Assembly (NCBI RefSeq): GCF_010993965.1
Contig: NZ_WIXM01000010.1
Location: 1 to 64,000, forward strand
Reading direction: 5' to 3'
DNA length: 64,000 nt
DNA from: Gracilibacillus sp. YIM 98692
GTDB taxonomy: Bacteria > Bacillota > Bacilli > Bacillales > Amphibacillaceae
Shown here one piece after another: positions 32,422 to 41,359 of this stretch (position 1 is its first letter; every line of letters begins with the position of its first letter). The position numbers and the translations under genes were made by a program. Below the pieces are notes generated by a model. The model saw nothing but the letters and a program-made list of their open reading frames with translations. It was not told where the DNA came from and searched no databases.

Positions 32422-33702
32422 ATGATTGCCTTTACTGCCTTTATTGTTTTAATCATTTTACTATGCATAAATGTACCGATAGCCATTAGTACGGGCTTGG
32501 CTGTTTTAGCTGGTATAGCGTTATCTGAAAATCTATCATTAATTGTCATGGCACAACGAATGTTTGCAGGAATTGATAGTTTCACTTTAATCGCTATTCC
32601 ATTGTTTATTTTAACAGGAAGATTAATGGCTCTTGGTGGTATCACCAAAGATTTAATTGTACTTTCGAGGGCGTTGGTTGGATTTTTACGTGGAGGGTTA
32701 GCCTATGTAAATATAGTAAGTAGTATGATTTTTGCAGGTATTACAGGTTCTGCTGCATCCGATTCTTCATCTGTAGGATCCATTTTAATTCCAGCTATGA
32801 CAAAAAGAGGGTATGAAAAAGACTTTAGTGTAGCTGTTACGGCTACCTCATCTACAATTGGTGTAATGATTCCTCCTAGTATTCCAATGGTTATTTTCGG
32901 TGTTTCTGCTGGTGTTTCCATTGGACAACTATTTATCGGTGGAATTGTTCCAGGATTACTAGTCGCTATTGCACTATGTACAGTCACCTATTTCATTGCA
33001 AAAAAACGCGATTATCCAGTGGAAGAACGCTTGCCCGTAAAGGATTCTATCAAAGTTTTATTGCGTAGCATTCCATCACTAATGACTATTATTATAATTA
33101 TCGGTGGAATTATTTCGGGAATATTCACTGCGACGGAAGCAGCTGGTGTCGCTGTACTATACTCATTTTTATTAGGAGTTTTTTATTATAAAGAGCTAAA
33201 ATTTAAAGATATTCCGGGAATCATAGTTGATGTAGGAATAACAACAGGTATGGTTGCTTTAATGATATCTACAGCTTCAGCGTTAGGTTATCTTTTTGCA
33301 ATAGAAGGAATCCCACAGATGATAGGGGATTTTATACTATCTATAACGGATAATAAGATTTTAATATTAATTTTATTAAATATTTTGCTTTTATGTATTG
33401 GGTTCTTTTTAGACTTAAGTCCGGCAGTTATTATATTCACTCCTATTTTGTTACCTATCGTTACCCAAATCGGGATTGACCCAGTACACTTTGGTGTGAT
33501 GATGATCATTAACTTAGCAATTGGCTTATTTACACCACCTGTTGGTGTCGTACTATTTGTCTCATGTAGTATTGCCAATATTTCTGTAACAAAAGCGATT
33601 AAAGCAATAATGCCGTATTTTATTTCGATGATTGTGATTTTATTATTGATTACTTATGTTCCTCAGCTTGTTACCTTTTTACCAAATTTATTGATGGAAT
33701 AA
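32422..33702 (+). CDS. TRAP transporter large permease (DctM)
   Basis: A 426-residue protein with about twelve membrane segments and the DctM hallmarks: GLAVLAGIAL, GITGSAASDSSSVGSILIP and FTPPVGVVLFVS. It forms the Na+-driven pore with the small permease. A dispersed repeat begins about 12 bases after the stop codon. Confidence 0.92.
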   Translation: MIAFTAFIVLIILLCINVPIAISTGLAVLAGIALSENLSLIVMAQRMFAGIDSFTLIAIPLFILTGRLMALGGITKDLIVLSRALVGFLRGGLAYVNIVSSMIFAGITGSAASDSSSVGSILIPAMTKRGYEKDFSVAVTATSSTIGVMIPPSIPMVIFGVSAGVSIGQLFIGGIVPGLLVAIALCTVTYFIAKKRDYPVEERLPVKDSIKVLLRSIPSLMTIIIIIGGIISGIFTATEAAGVAVLYSFLLGVFYYKELKFKDIPGIIVDVGITTGMVALMISTASALGYLFAIEGIPQMIGDFILSITDNKILILILLNILLLCIGFFLDLSPAVIIFTPILLPIVTQIGIDPVHFGVMMIINLAIGLFTPPVGVVLFVSCSIANISVTKAIKAIMPYFISMIVILLLITYVPQLVTFLPNLLME

Positions 33703-33714
33703 TATTTTATTTTG

Positions 33715-33733
33715 GAAGCCTGTCATTTCCCGC
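33715..33733 (+). repeat. Dispersed repeat, copy 13
   Basis: GAAGCCTGTCATTTCCCGC. The last bases run straight into a copied piece of the DUF4373 gene. Confidence 0.75.
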
Positions 33734-33838
33734 AAATATGAAACTTTTCGCATTTTGACATCTAGAGGAATTCAAAAGCGTTATAAAGCAATGGTGAAAA
33801 GAGGAGAAGGTGTAGAATTAATAGAAGGTATTTTTTGA
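33729..33838 (+). pseudogene. Copied fragment of the DUF4373 gene
   Basis: About 95 bases are almost identical to 25432-25527, coding for KYETFRILTSRGIQKRYKAM then VKRGEGVE. It then diverges and hits a stop at 33836. It starts exactly where the dispersed repeat ends. The piece has no start codon. Confidence 0.85.
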
Positions 33839-33911
33839 TGAAGGAACTTGATTGGTAGATATTGAAACGATAAAGAAGGTTGTTAAACGTACTTAAGCAT
33901 GGTATAAGTGT

Positions 33912-33945
33912 ATAAGAAGCAGAGATATCTTTGCTTCTTATTTTT
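33912..33945 (+). terminator. Strong rho-independent terminator
   Basis: ATAAGAAGCA / TGCTTCTTAT stem with additional inner pairs followed by TTTTT. It ends the TRAP operon transcript. Confidence 0.8.
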
Positions 33946-33989
33946 GGGGTCTTATCCTGATGCCCCGATAATGAGAGGATTTGAACAAT

Positions 33990-34943
33990 ATGATCGATAA
34001 TTTTTGGCGTGATTTACCACGACCGTTTTTTATACTGGCACCAATGGAAGATGTGACGAATGTTATTTTTCGCCATGTAGTAAGTGCGGCAGCTAGACCT
34101 GATGTGTTTTTTACAGAGTTTACCAATACGGAAAGTTATTGTCATCCGAACGGGCACCAAAGTGTTCGTGGCCGTTTGACTTTTACAGAAGATGAACAAC
34201 CGATGGTGGCACATATCTGGGGCGATAAACCCGAATTTTTCCGACAAATGAGTATTGGCATGGCGAAAGAAGGGTTTCGCGGTGTGGATATCAATATGGG
34301 CTGTCCTGCACAAAATGTTGCAACAAAAGGGAAGGGCTGCGGGCTAATCCGTCGTCCAGATGTAGCAGCAGAGATCATCCAAGCAGCAAAAGCGGGAGGA
34401 TTGCCTGTCAGTGTGAAGACAAGACTTGGTTACACGGATGTAGAGGAATGGCGCGACTGGCTTACACATTTATTGAAACAAGACATCGTTAATCTTTCTA
34501 TTCATCTGCGTACCAAAAAGGAAATGAGCAAAGTAGATGCGCATTGGGAACTGATTCCGGAGATTAAGAAACTTCGTGATGAGGTGGCACCAGATACCCT
34601 TCTCACGATCAATGGGGATATTCCGGATCGTCAAACAGGCTTGGAACTCGTGCACAAATACGGTGTGGATGGGGTGATGATTGGGCGCGGAATTTTTAAA
34701 AATCCATTCGCCTTTGACAAGCAGCCAAGAGACCCTAGCAGTAAGGAATTGCTGGATCTTTTACGATTGCATCTTGATCTTTTTGACCATTACACACAGC
34801 ATGAAGCACGTTCATTCAAGCCTCTGCGTCGTTTTTTCAAGATCTATGTCCGTGGTTTTCGCGGGGCGAGTGAATTAAGAAATCAATTGATGAACACAGA
34901 GTCAACGGATGAGGCGCGTACATTGCTTGATAACTTTGGGTGA
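33990..34943 (+). CDS. tRNA-dihydrouridine synthase
   Basis: A 317-residue FMN-dependent TIM-barrel enzyme of the Dus family. [28 protein letters not shown] (with the catalytic Cys) and [11 protein letters not shown] / [13 protein letters not shown] are the family signatures. It reduces uridines in the tRNA D-loop. ATG 33990 is preceded by GAGAGGA. It resembles the shorter Dus type found beside DusB in some Firmicutes. A house-keeping gene between two accessory stretches. Confidence 0.9.
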   Translation: MIDNFWRDLPRPFFILAPMEDVTNVIFRHVVSAAARPDVFFTEFTNTESYCHPNGHQSVRGRLTFTEDEQPMVAHIWGDKPEFFRQMSIGMAKEGFRGVDINMGCPAQNVATKGKGCGLIRRPDVAAEIIQAAKAGGLPVSVKTRLGYTDVEEWRDWLTHLLKQDIVNLSIHLRTKKEMSKVDAHWELIPEIKKLRDEVAPDTLLTINGDIPDRQTGLELVHKYGVDGVMIGRGIFKNPFAFDKQPRDPSSKELLDLLRLHLDLFDHYTQHEARSFKPLRRFFKIYVRGFRGASELRNQLMNTESTDEARTLLDNFG

Positions 34944-35057
34944 AAGAATGATGTTGCCAGCCTACTATAGTTAAGAAATTCAGCCTATTAAAATGGAATA
35001 AATATGTACGCTTTTTTTGTTAATCGGGTGGCATTTGTTGTGTATTATTTATAACTT

Positions 35058-35090
35058 GGGGACGCAGGGACAAGCTCTGCGTCCCTTTTT
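35058..35090 (+). terminator. Rho-independent terminator
   Basis: GGGACGCAG / CTGCGTCCC stem followed by TTTTT, 115 bases after the dus gene. 34944-35057 shows nothing else. Confidence 0.85.
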
Positions 35091-35187
35091 GCTTTGCACG
35101 ATAGGAAAATATAACATTTTAGCAGGAAGTTACTCGGTGTAGTAAAAATTTTTAGGTGCGAAGTACAATATACTGCCAGAATTGGAA

Positions 35188-35312
35188 GTGGCGCAAAAAG
35201 CTAAATAGTGGCTCGAATCACTTGATTTGTGGCGCGAAACCGGAAGATTGTGGCTCGAAAAGCAAAAAAAGTGGCGCGAAAACACTAAATTGTGACGCAA
35301 AAAGGTGGGAGG
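35188..35312 (+). repeat. Iteron-like array A: six units at 21-bp spacing
   Basis: The core GTGGC(G/T)CGAAA begins at 35188, 35208, 35229, 35250, 35271 and 35292, so the period is 21 (once 20). Between cores the sequence is AT-rich and variable. A dispersed repeat (copy 14, TAGGTCCCTGTCGCTTTCCG) follows at 35316-35335. The array lies 215 bases before the DnaD-type replication gene. A related array in reverse orientation is at 37791-37890. Confidence 0.8.
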
Positions 35313-35527
35313 TTTTAGGTCCCTGTCGCTTTCCGTATTATATCCAAAATTCCACCGATACGTTTCTGAAAGTGCATGAAAAATGTATTTTCATTAATAA
35401 AAATCGCATTTTCATTAGGGTTTTTTCGATTTTCTAAGGATGTACCTTACATACGCAGAAGTGCAGGCTGCGTTTTTTTATTTAACATGAGAAATAAGCT
35501 TTCTTAAAAAAATCTGAGGTGATCCTA

Positions 35528-36574
35528 ATGGCAAATCCGAAAATAGAAAAAGGTTACATTCGTATTGCAAATGATTTATGGAATGAGATTTTACGACGAA
35601 ATTTTTCGAAGCGACAGTTGAATATCATTTTATTTATTTGGCGCCTATCTTATGGCACAGGACAAAAGGATTGTGTGATTCCAACCCTTCAAACATTTGA
35701 ACTAGCAGGTTTACATAAACAAGATGCCCGAAAAGAATTAGAATTTTTAACGGATTGTGCTGTTTTAGATTGGGATAAGGAATCTATGGTATTTTCGATC
35801 AATAAAGATTATCTCCACTGGCAAATCACACCTAATACGAAATGGAAATCAGAACCATTTGATCAATTAATTTATATGAATATTAAGCGCAAAAATCAAA
35901 GGCAAACCACCGTTAATCATGAAAAGAAAGTTCGTGAATTACGAACACCAACAAATATCAAGGTTCGTAAAATACTGACCAATACACGAAAAAAGGTCAG
36001 TAAAACACGAACCTTCACCTTCGTAAAACACTTACCGCAAAATCGCCAAAACCCAATCATCGCAAAGGATCCAGCGTCCGTAAAGACATATTTAAAGACA
36101 TTAAAGATTACAGACAATAAAGAAATATATAATAATAATGACGAACTGTTTCGTGAAGTCATGCATTTTTATCGCAATAATTTACAAAAAGGAATCACAG
36201 AATCTCCGTTTAATCATGAATTATTGACACAGTGGTATGACGAATTTGGTTATGATTTATTACTTGCAGCGATGAAAGTAGCCGCTAAACGAGAAGCAAA
36301 AGGGGTGAAGTATATCGAAAGCGTGTTGTTAAACTGGAAGAATGCTGGTGTAAGAACCCTGGAAGCTGCTAGACAATTTGAGAAAAAATTTTCGTCCAAA
36401 AAGAAAAACAGCCAACAACGCTCGTCAAAGAAAAACATTGTACCAGATTGGTATACCAAATATCGAAAAGAAAAAACGCAAAAACAGCCAGAACTCACGC
36501 AAGAAGAAAAACAAAGAAAAGCAGCAGAATCCGATCGCCTATTAGCAGAATATCTGAAAAATACGTCGAATTAA
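35528..36574 (+). CDS. Phage-type replication protein: RepO-like N-terminus and DnaD (DnaB_2) C-terminal domain
   Basis: The 348-residue product begins with a winged-helix phage replisome-organiser domain (GYIRIANDLWNEILRRNFSK, LFIWRLSYGTGQK). A basic linker with Lys/Arg/Thr repeats (about 120-185) follows, then a DnaD domain (FREVMHFYRNNLQKGITESP, VKYIESVLLNWKNAGV). Such proteins bind an origin and load the helicase with DnaC. ATG 35528 follows TGAGGTG. No integrase, helicase loader or structural phage gene is near, so it is an orphan. A dispersed repeat starts right at its stop codon. Confidence 0.85.
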   Translation: MANPKIEKGYIRIANDLWNEILRRNFSKRQLNIILFIWRLSYGTGQKDCVIPTLQTFELAGLHKQDARKELEFLTDCAVLDWDKESMVFSINKDYLHWQITPNTKWKSEPFDQLIYMNIKRKNQRQTTVNHEKKVRELRTPTNIKVRKILTNTRKKVSKTRTFTFVKHLPQNRQNPIIAKDPASVKTYLKTLKITDNKEIYNNNDELFREVMHFYRNNLQKGITESPFNHELLTQWYDEFGYDLLLAAMKVAAKREAKGVKYIESVLLNWKNAGVRTLEAARQFEKKFSSKKKNSQQRSSKKNIVPDWYTKYRKEKTQKQPELTQEEKQRKAAESDRLLAEYLKNTSN

Positions 36575-36592
36575 GAGTTCTGTTACTTTCCT
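36574..36592 (+). repeat. Dispersed repeat, copy 15 (diverged)
   Basis: AGAGTTCTGTTACTTTCCTGG overlapping the stop of the replication gene. Confidence 0.5.
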
Positions 36593-36690
36593 GGTGTGCC
36601 ACGCATTAGGCTGACAAATTTCGAGAGGATTCTAGACGAGCTTAGGTTCGTAATCAGGCATGAAAGGTTGCTTATTATATGTGTAGGGTC

Positions 36691-36780
36691 AATGTAATGG
36701 GGGAATCAGGTATGGATTTTAGTGATTGATCGTATGGTGTGTGCTATTAGTCAGTGGATTTGTTGATGTGGGGGACATGC
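36691..36780. repeat. Second dispersed repeat family, copy 3
   Basis: GGGGGAATCAGGTATGGATT then AGTGATTGATCGTATGGTG, parallel to the copies at 19131 and 25753. Between here and the next gene a stop-free minus-strand stretch (about 36924-36795; reads FLVKYLINERIKFLISEVEN) may be another gene scrap. Confidence 0.6.
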
Positions 36781-37000
36781 GTCTGACTCTTTACATTCAA
36801 GAATCATTATGTCTGTCCTTCGAAAAAATTGTTAAAGCACCTTCTTCTTTGACTTCATTTTCTACTTCTGAAATTAAGAATTTAATTCTTTCATTAATAA
36901 GATACTTAACCAAAAAAGCCGTATCATAACTGAAGGAGGTAATCATTATAAAGTTACCTTTCCAACTATACTAATATACAGAAAAAAAGTGGGGATAATT

Positions 37001-37726
37001 TTGAATCAAAAACATATAAAAGCGTATGGCTTGTTTTTGTTGAGTATTTTTACCATGGGATTAGGGATCAGTCTAGTCACATTTGCTGAACTTGGAACGA
37101 CGGCTATTACAGTTCCTGCGTATGTGCTTAGTCTGCTTTTTCCGATTAGTTTTGGGATGTTAACGATGTTGTTCAACATTCTTTATATTTTCATTCAAAT
37201 GATACTTATGGGGAAGGACTTTCCAAAAGCACAATACATGCAATTGCTGGTTGGCGTTGTTTTAGGTCTATCTATAGATTTCTGGTATTTTCTCATTTCC
37301 TTTATTTCGAAACCGTATTATTTTGTACAATTGTTGATGGTCCTTATCGGTTGTGCGGTTATTGCAATTAGCATTGTTTTGCAATTGAAGGTCCAAGTTG
37401 TCCATAATCCGGCAGAAGGTATTGTGAAAGTCATTTCGATGAAAACAAAGAAAAAGTTTAGCAGAGTAAAAGTTTTATTTGATATTGGCTTAGTATTACT
37501 TGCTGCCATCATTTCATTTGCAGGATTTGGAACCATTTATGGAATAGGAGAAGGAACTGTTATTTCTGCTTTTCTCATTGGTCCGCTCGTGAAATTGTTT
37601 CAAAAATTAAGCGATTATCAGGGAAACACTGCTTCCCTCACAATGTCACAAGGAATGAATGTTTTATGTAAAAAGGTCTATTTATTATGGATGAACGTTT
37701 ATTTGAAAATGTATATGTTGCCTTAA
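37001..37726 (+). CDS. YitT/YczE-type integral membrane protein
   Basis: A 241-residue protein with about five membrane segments. GLGISLVTFAELGTTAITVP and a conserved amphipathic middle (VVHNPAEGIVKVIS) fit the YczE/YyaS/YitT family. Members have no firmly proven function. I take TTG 37001, six to seven bases after GTGGGG, as start. It stands alone between the replication gene and repeat array B. Confidence 0.75.
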   Translation: MNQKHIKAYGLFLLSIFTMGLGISLVTFAELGTTAITVPAYVLSLLFPISFGMLTMLFNILYIFIQMILMGKDFPKAQYMQLLVGVVLGLSIDFWYFLISFISKPYYFVQLLMVLIGCAVIAISIVLQLKVQVVHNPAEGIVKVISMKTKKKFSRVKVLFDIGLVLLAAIISFAGFGTIYGIGEGTVISAFLIGPLVKLFQKLSDYQGNTASLTMSQGMNVLCKKVYLLWMNVYLKMYMLP

Positions 37727-37790
37727 CATTACAACGTTCCGAGATGGCTTGACTCCTTCCACATTCTGTTGAGGCGCTGATAAGAAATAA

Positions 37791-37890
37791 AGGGGGCACT
37801 ATTTCAAGAAAAGGGGCCACTATTTAGGAGAAATGGGCCACTTTTCTTTATAAATGGGCCATTATTTTTATGAAACGGGGCACTCTCCAA
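37791..37890 (-). repeat. Iteron-like array B: five units at exact 21-bp spacing
   Basis: On the minus strand the core AGTGGCCC recurs; on the plus strand its CA(C) falls at 37797, 37818, 37839, 37860 and 37881, a period of exactly 21. Units such as AAATAGTGGCCCCTTTTC resemble AAATAGTGGCTCG of array A. The remaining 37891-38144 shows no gene. Confidence 0.8.
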
Positions 37891-38144
37891 AAAGGGATAA
37901 GTACTCCAGACATCCGCAAAGTATGAGGGTTCAAGGATAAATAGATAATCAATTTAAATGATTATCCTACTATTTGTTGTTAATTTAGTAACGCATTTGG
38001 ATAAAAAATTAACTACTCATTTGATTGGGAATTATACGTAATTCTCCTCCCAGGAATTTTATATTTTCTCATTTATAAATACCTGCCTATGTGGGGAGTT
38101 AACTTTCACTTTAATGATAAATATGCTTCTGTCTTAAAAAATAG

Positions 38145-39017
38145 TTATTTTAAGTAACTCCTTCTGCTAATTGAGCGGTATTTACTTGGAGATATCCCTA
38201 CTTTTTTGGTAAATAAACGTACAAAATAGTTATAGTTTGATTGTCCTACTGCCTCGCTGATATCTTGAATAGACAGTGCTGTATGCTCTAATAATAATTT
38301 GGCTTCACCTAGTTGAATATGATGTAAATACTGAACAGGAGTCATACCTGTATGTTTTTTTAAACAACGAGACAAATAGTCATAATGAAAATGGAATTCC
38401 TTTTCTAATTTTTTGGAGTCAAAAGGTTCATTGAATCTCCTATATAAATAAGAAGTAATCGATTCAGCCAATGTTTTGGAGCGAGATGAATCTTTGAGCT
38501 GAAGAAGAGACTGTAATTGAACAAATAAATCAGCTAATAAGGAGTGGATTTCTATTGCGTTCCCTTGTGTAAAGTGCCGGTGAACACTTATCATTCTTTC
38601 TAATATCGGAAAAACAAGTCTTAAGTCTAGTTGAGCAAATTTCGGTATATACATATACTGCTTCAACGGTTCAAGATCTGCATCAGTCCCGTTTGGGTAT
38701 ATATAGCTCCAGGATATATCATCCCTTTCAACGTGAAGGGGGTTCGTATGTTTAAAATGAACCCAAAAAATCTCCGTTTCTTCTTTACAACTTTCATGTC
38801 CCCAGTGCAACTTTCCTGATTCAACCACAAGCATACAATTTTCTTTTATTTCATATTCCTTATTTTCTTCCGTCATATATAAAGCACCTTTTCTGACAAA
38901 AATCATGTCAAATACATTAAATGATCGTTGAACATGCTGCATGCCAGGTTTCCAAAATGCATGTCCTACTGTGATTAATGTAGGTAGTGGAGGGATAGAA
39001 AATTGTAGACATTTCAT
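38145..39017 (-). CDS. AraC-family regulator of the fucose operon
   Basis: A 290-residue AraC-type protein. The N-terminal cupin-like sensor (VFDMIFVRKGALYM, GKLHWGHES) is followed by two helix-turn-helix motifs at the end (FDSKKLEKEFHFHYDYLSRC; IQDISEAVGQSNYNYFVRLF). I choose ATG 39017, with GTGAGG nine bases upstream, over 39056. It is divergent from the aldolase/kinase/isomerase genes and probably activates them: the -10-like TATAGT at 39153-39158 has no good -35, as expected for an activated promoter. Confidence 0.85.
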   Translation of the reverse strand: MKCLQFSIPPLPTLITVGHAFWKPGMQHVQRSFNVFDMIFVRKGALYMTEENKEYEIKENCMLVVESGKLHWGHESCKEETEIFWVHFKHTNPLHVERDDISWSYIYPNGTDADLEPLKQYMYIPKFAQLDLRLVFPILERMISVHRHFTQGNAIEIHSLLADLFVQLQSLLQLKDSSRSKTLAESITSYLYRRFNEPFDSKKLEKEFHFHYDYLSRCLKKHTGMTPVQYLHHIQLGEAKLLLEHTALSIQDISEAVGQSNYNYFVRLFTKKVGISPSKYRSISRRSYLK

Positions 39018-39195
39018 TTTATACATCCTCACTTTACACTGATTTCTAACTTCCATCTATATATTGTAATCATAACAGACTTAGTCGAAATTGTGCTATT
39101 TAAGGTCGTAATTATCTATACTCATATTTCCGTAACCCTCTTAAAATGAAAGTATAGTGATAAAAACACTTACTAATTAGGAAAGAGGTGTAGTT

Positions 39196-39843
39196 ATGTC
39201 CATTACTAAGCAATTACAACACTATGCAAGTAAGGTCGTGGATACAGGATTAGTAGTAGGTGCAGGTGGGAATTTAAGTATGAGAGAAGGTAACCTTATG
39301 TATCTCTCGCCAAGCGGATTTGACTTAAAAGAAATTGAAGATCATCAGTGGGTAAGGGTAGATATTGAAACAGGTGAAGTACTAGATGACTTAAAACCTT
39401 CTTCAGAAATTTTAATGCACTTAGCATGTTTCCGAAAACGTCCAGATATTACTGCAGTTCTTCATACACATCCTAGCTACTCGGTCGGCGTGTCTTCTTC
39501 TGGTAAAGATATACCTCCAATGTTCCCGGATTTTCCAGCAATGATTAAAAATGTTCGTTACTTGGACTATATCATCCCAACAAATGAAATTTTAGCAGAT
39601 GCAGTGGGAGAAGTTATTAAAGATACGAATGTTATCGTCATGAGAAATCATGGAGTACTTACGGTAGGGAAAACAATGAAAGAAGCATACTTCTTTATGC
39701 AGTTAGTAGAAGAAGCTGCGAAAGTTTTCACTATTTCTTCCACTGTTGGTACCCCAAATATTTTAACGGACGAGCAAGTGGATGATCTAAGAAATCTTTC
39801 GTCAGAACAATATAGATCCAAGTTGTTAAAGGATTCTAAGTAA
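39196..39843 (+). CDS. fucA: Class II aldolase, L-fuculose-phosphate aldolase
   Basis: A 215-residue class II aldolase/adducin-fold enzyme. Zinc ligands are visible in LHTHPSY and in MRNHGVLTVG, and the early Gly-rich GAGGNLSMRE binds phosphate. It should split L-fuculose-1-phosphate to DHAP and L-lactaldehyde. The fucose assignment rests on the FucI isomerase in the same operon; an L-rhamnulose or L-ribulose phosphate relative cannot be excluded by sequence alone. First gene of a three-gene operon, with ribosome site AAAGAGGTG. Confidence 0.8.
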   Translation: MSITKQLQHYASKVVDTGLVVGAGGNLSMREGNLMYLSPSGFDLKEIEDHQWVRVDIETGEVLDDLKPSSEILMHLACFRKRPDITAVLHTHPSYSVGVSSSGKDIPPMFPDFPAMIKNVRYLDYIIPTNEILADAVGEVIKDTNVIVMRNHGVLTVGKTMKEAYFFMQLVEEAAKVFTISSTVGTPNILTDEQVDDLRNLSSEQYRSKLLKDSK

Positions 39844-39871
39844 CTTATTTCCGTTTGGGAGGTGTAGGTCT

Positions 39872-41341
39872 TTGAAAAAAGTGTTGGCTTTTGATTTAGG
39901 AGCTTCTAATGGACGATTGATGTTATGTTCCCATGATGGAGAACGGATACGGTTACAAGAGCTTCATCGTTTTCCTAATCATGCCATCAATGTTTGTGGT
40001 CATTACTATTGGGATATTCTTAGAATTTTCCAAGAAATGAAGGAAGGTATTCGAAAAAGCATCCAAGCAGGTCATCATGATGTTTCCAGTCTAGCAGTGG
40101 ATACATGGGGAGTAGATTTTGGTTTGTTATCATCAAGCGGCGAATTGCTAGGGAATCCGTATTCCTATCGTGATTCTCAAACGTCCGATGGAATGGAAGC
40201 GCTTAACAAGATTGTTACTAATACGGAATTATTTCATCGTTCTGGGGTTGAGCCAGCTGTCATTAATACAATCTATCAGCTTTATGCTATTAAACAGAGG
40301 CAGCCAGAAATTCTGGATCAAGCAGAGACATTATTGCTAACTCCTAATTTAGTAAGCTATTTTTTCTCTGGTGTGAAGGCCAATGAATTTACGATTAGTT
40401 CCACGACTTCTCTGATGAATTATAAAAATGGTGATTGGGATGATGAGTTAATGGAGCTTCTAAAGTTGCCATCATCTATTATGGCTCCCATTGTCAAACC
40501 TGGCACCATTTTAGGACCAACATTAGATTCGATTAATAAGGAATTGGAAATGGACCCCATTGAGGTTGTAGCAGTAGCAGGTCATGACACAGCTAGTGCA
40601 CTAGCTGCTTTACCAATAAAAGATGAAAACGCAGTGTTTATGAGTTGTGGTACTTGGATTCTTATTGGTACTCAAGTAAAAGAGCCAATTGTCACAGAAG
40701 AGTCGTTGGATTGGGGATTTACGAATGAAGGCACTATTGATGGTGAATACCGTTTGTTAAAAAACAATATGGGATTATGGTTAATCCAACAATGCAAACT
40801 AATGTGGTCACGAGAAGACCAGCAAACAACTTACGAAGAAGACAACCAACTTGTCAGAGACGCAAAGCCATTTAAGAGCTTTATTAATCCAGACGATCCA
40901 TCATTTTTTCATCCAGAAAATATGTTAAAGGAAATTCAAAATTTTGTTGAGAAGTCCGGTCAACAGTCTTTAGAGACAAAAGGGGAGTTCTTAAGATGTA
41001 TATTAGAAAGTTTAGCTTTAAAGTACCGCTGGGTTATTGATCGATTAGAGCATTTAACAGGGAAGCCTATTAACACTATCCATATGGGCGGTGGCGGTAT
41101 TAAAAATGAGTGGCTATGCCAATTTACCGCGAATGCTACGAATAGAAAAGTTATCACTGGACCAGTAGAAGCAAGTTCTATTGGCAACGCCATTGGACAA
41201 TTCATTGCGCTTGGAGAAATAAAAGACTTAAAAGAGGCTAGAGAAGTTGTCGGACGTTCCTTCCAAACGAAAGAATATGAACCTCAAAATCAGAAAGAAT
41301 GGCAAGATGCGTATGAAAGATTTGTAAAGTTTGTTAAATAA
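39872..41341 (+). CDS. FGGY-family kinase (rhamnulokinase type, probable L-fuculokinase)
   Basis: A 489-residue sugar kinase. The N-terminal AFDLGASNGRL motif, AVDTWGVDFGLL, and the central VAGHDTASA with MSCGTWILIGT are those of the RhaB branch. In Gram-positive fucose operons RhaB-like kinases act as fuculokinase. TTG 39872 follows GGGAGGTG. It lies 28 bases after the aldolase and 18 before the isomerase, so it very likely phosphorylates L-fuculose. Confidence 0.82.
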   Translation: MKKVLAFDLGASNGRLMLCSHDGERIRLQELHRFPNHAINVCGHYYWDILRIFQEMKEGIRKSIQAGHHDVSSLAVDTWGVDFGLLSSSGELLGNPYSYRDSQTSDGMEALNKIVTNTELFHRSGVEPAVINTIYQLYAIKQRQPEILDQAETLLLTPNLVSYFFSGVKANEFTISSTTSLMNYKNGDWDDELMELLKLPSSIMAPIVKPGTILGPTLDSINKELEMDPIEVVAVAGHDTASALAALPIKDENAVFMSCGTWILIGTQVKEPIVTEESLDWGFTNEGTIDGEYRLLKNNMGLWLIQQCKLMWSREDQQTTYEEDNQLVRDAKPFKSFINPDDPSFFHPENMLKEIQNFVEKSGQQSLETKGEFLRCILESLALKYRWVIDRLEHLTGKPINTIHMGGGGIKNEWLCQFTANATNRKVITGPVEASSIGNAIGQFIALGEIKDLKEAREVVGRSFQTKEYEPQNQKEWQDAYERFVKFVK

Positions 41342-41359
41342 AAGAGGAGTGATTACGAA

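Noticed and set aside
35156-35437. Plus-strand ORF across repeat array A with heptad-like SGAK repeats
   Set aside because: The period of 21 gives seven-residue repeats automatically. There is no good start, one unit is 20 bases, and array B contains stops in all minus-strand frames, so a DNA-level repeat is more likely.
35528-36574. A prophage around the replication protein
   Set aside because: No integrase, repressor, terminase or structural gene is within reach; the DnaD gene stands alone with ordinary genes on both sides.
36726-36929. Plus-strand ORF and opposite stop-free frame before the YitT-like gene
   Set aside because: The plus ORF begins within the dispersed repeat. The minus frame looks protein-like but has no start, stop context or family, so I only mention it as a possible scrap.
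37791-37890. Array B as a CRISPR
   Set aside because: A 21-base period leaves no room for spacers beyond a few variable bases, and no cas genes are present.
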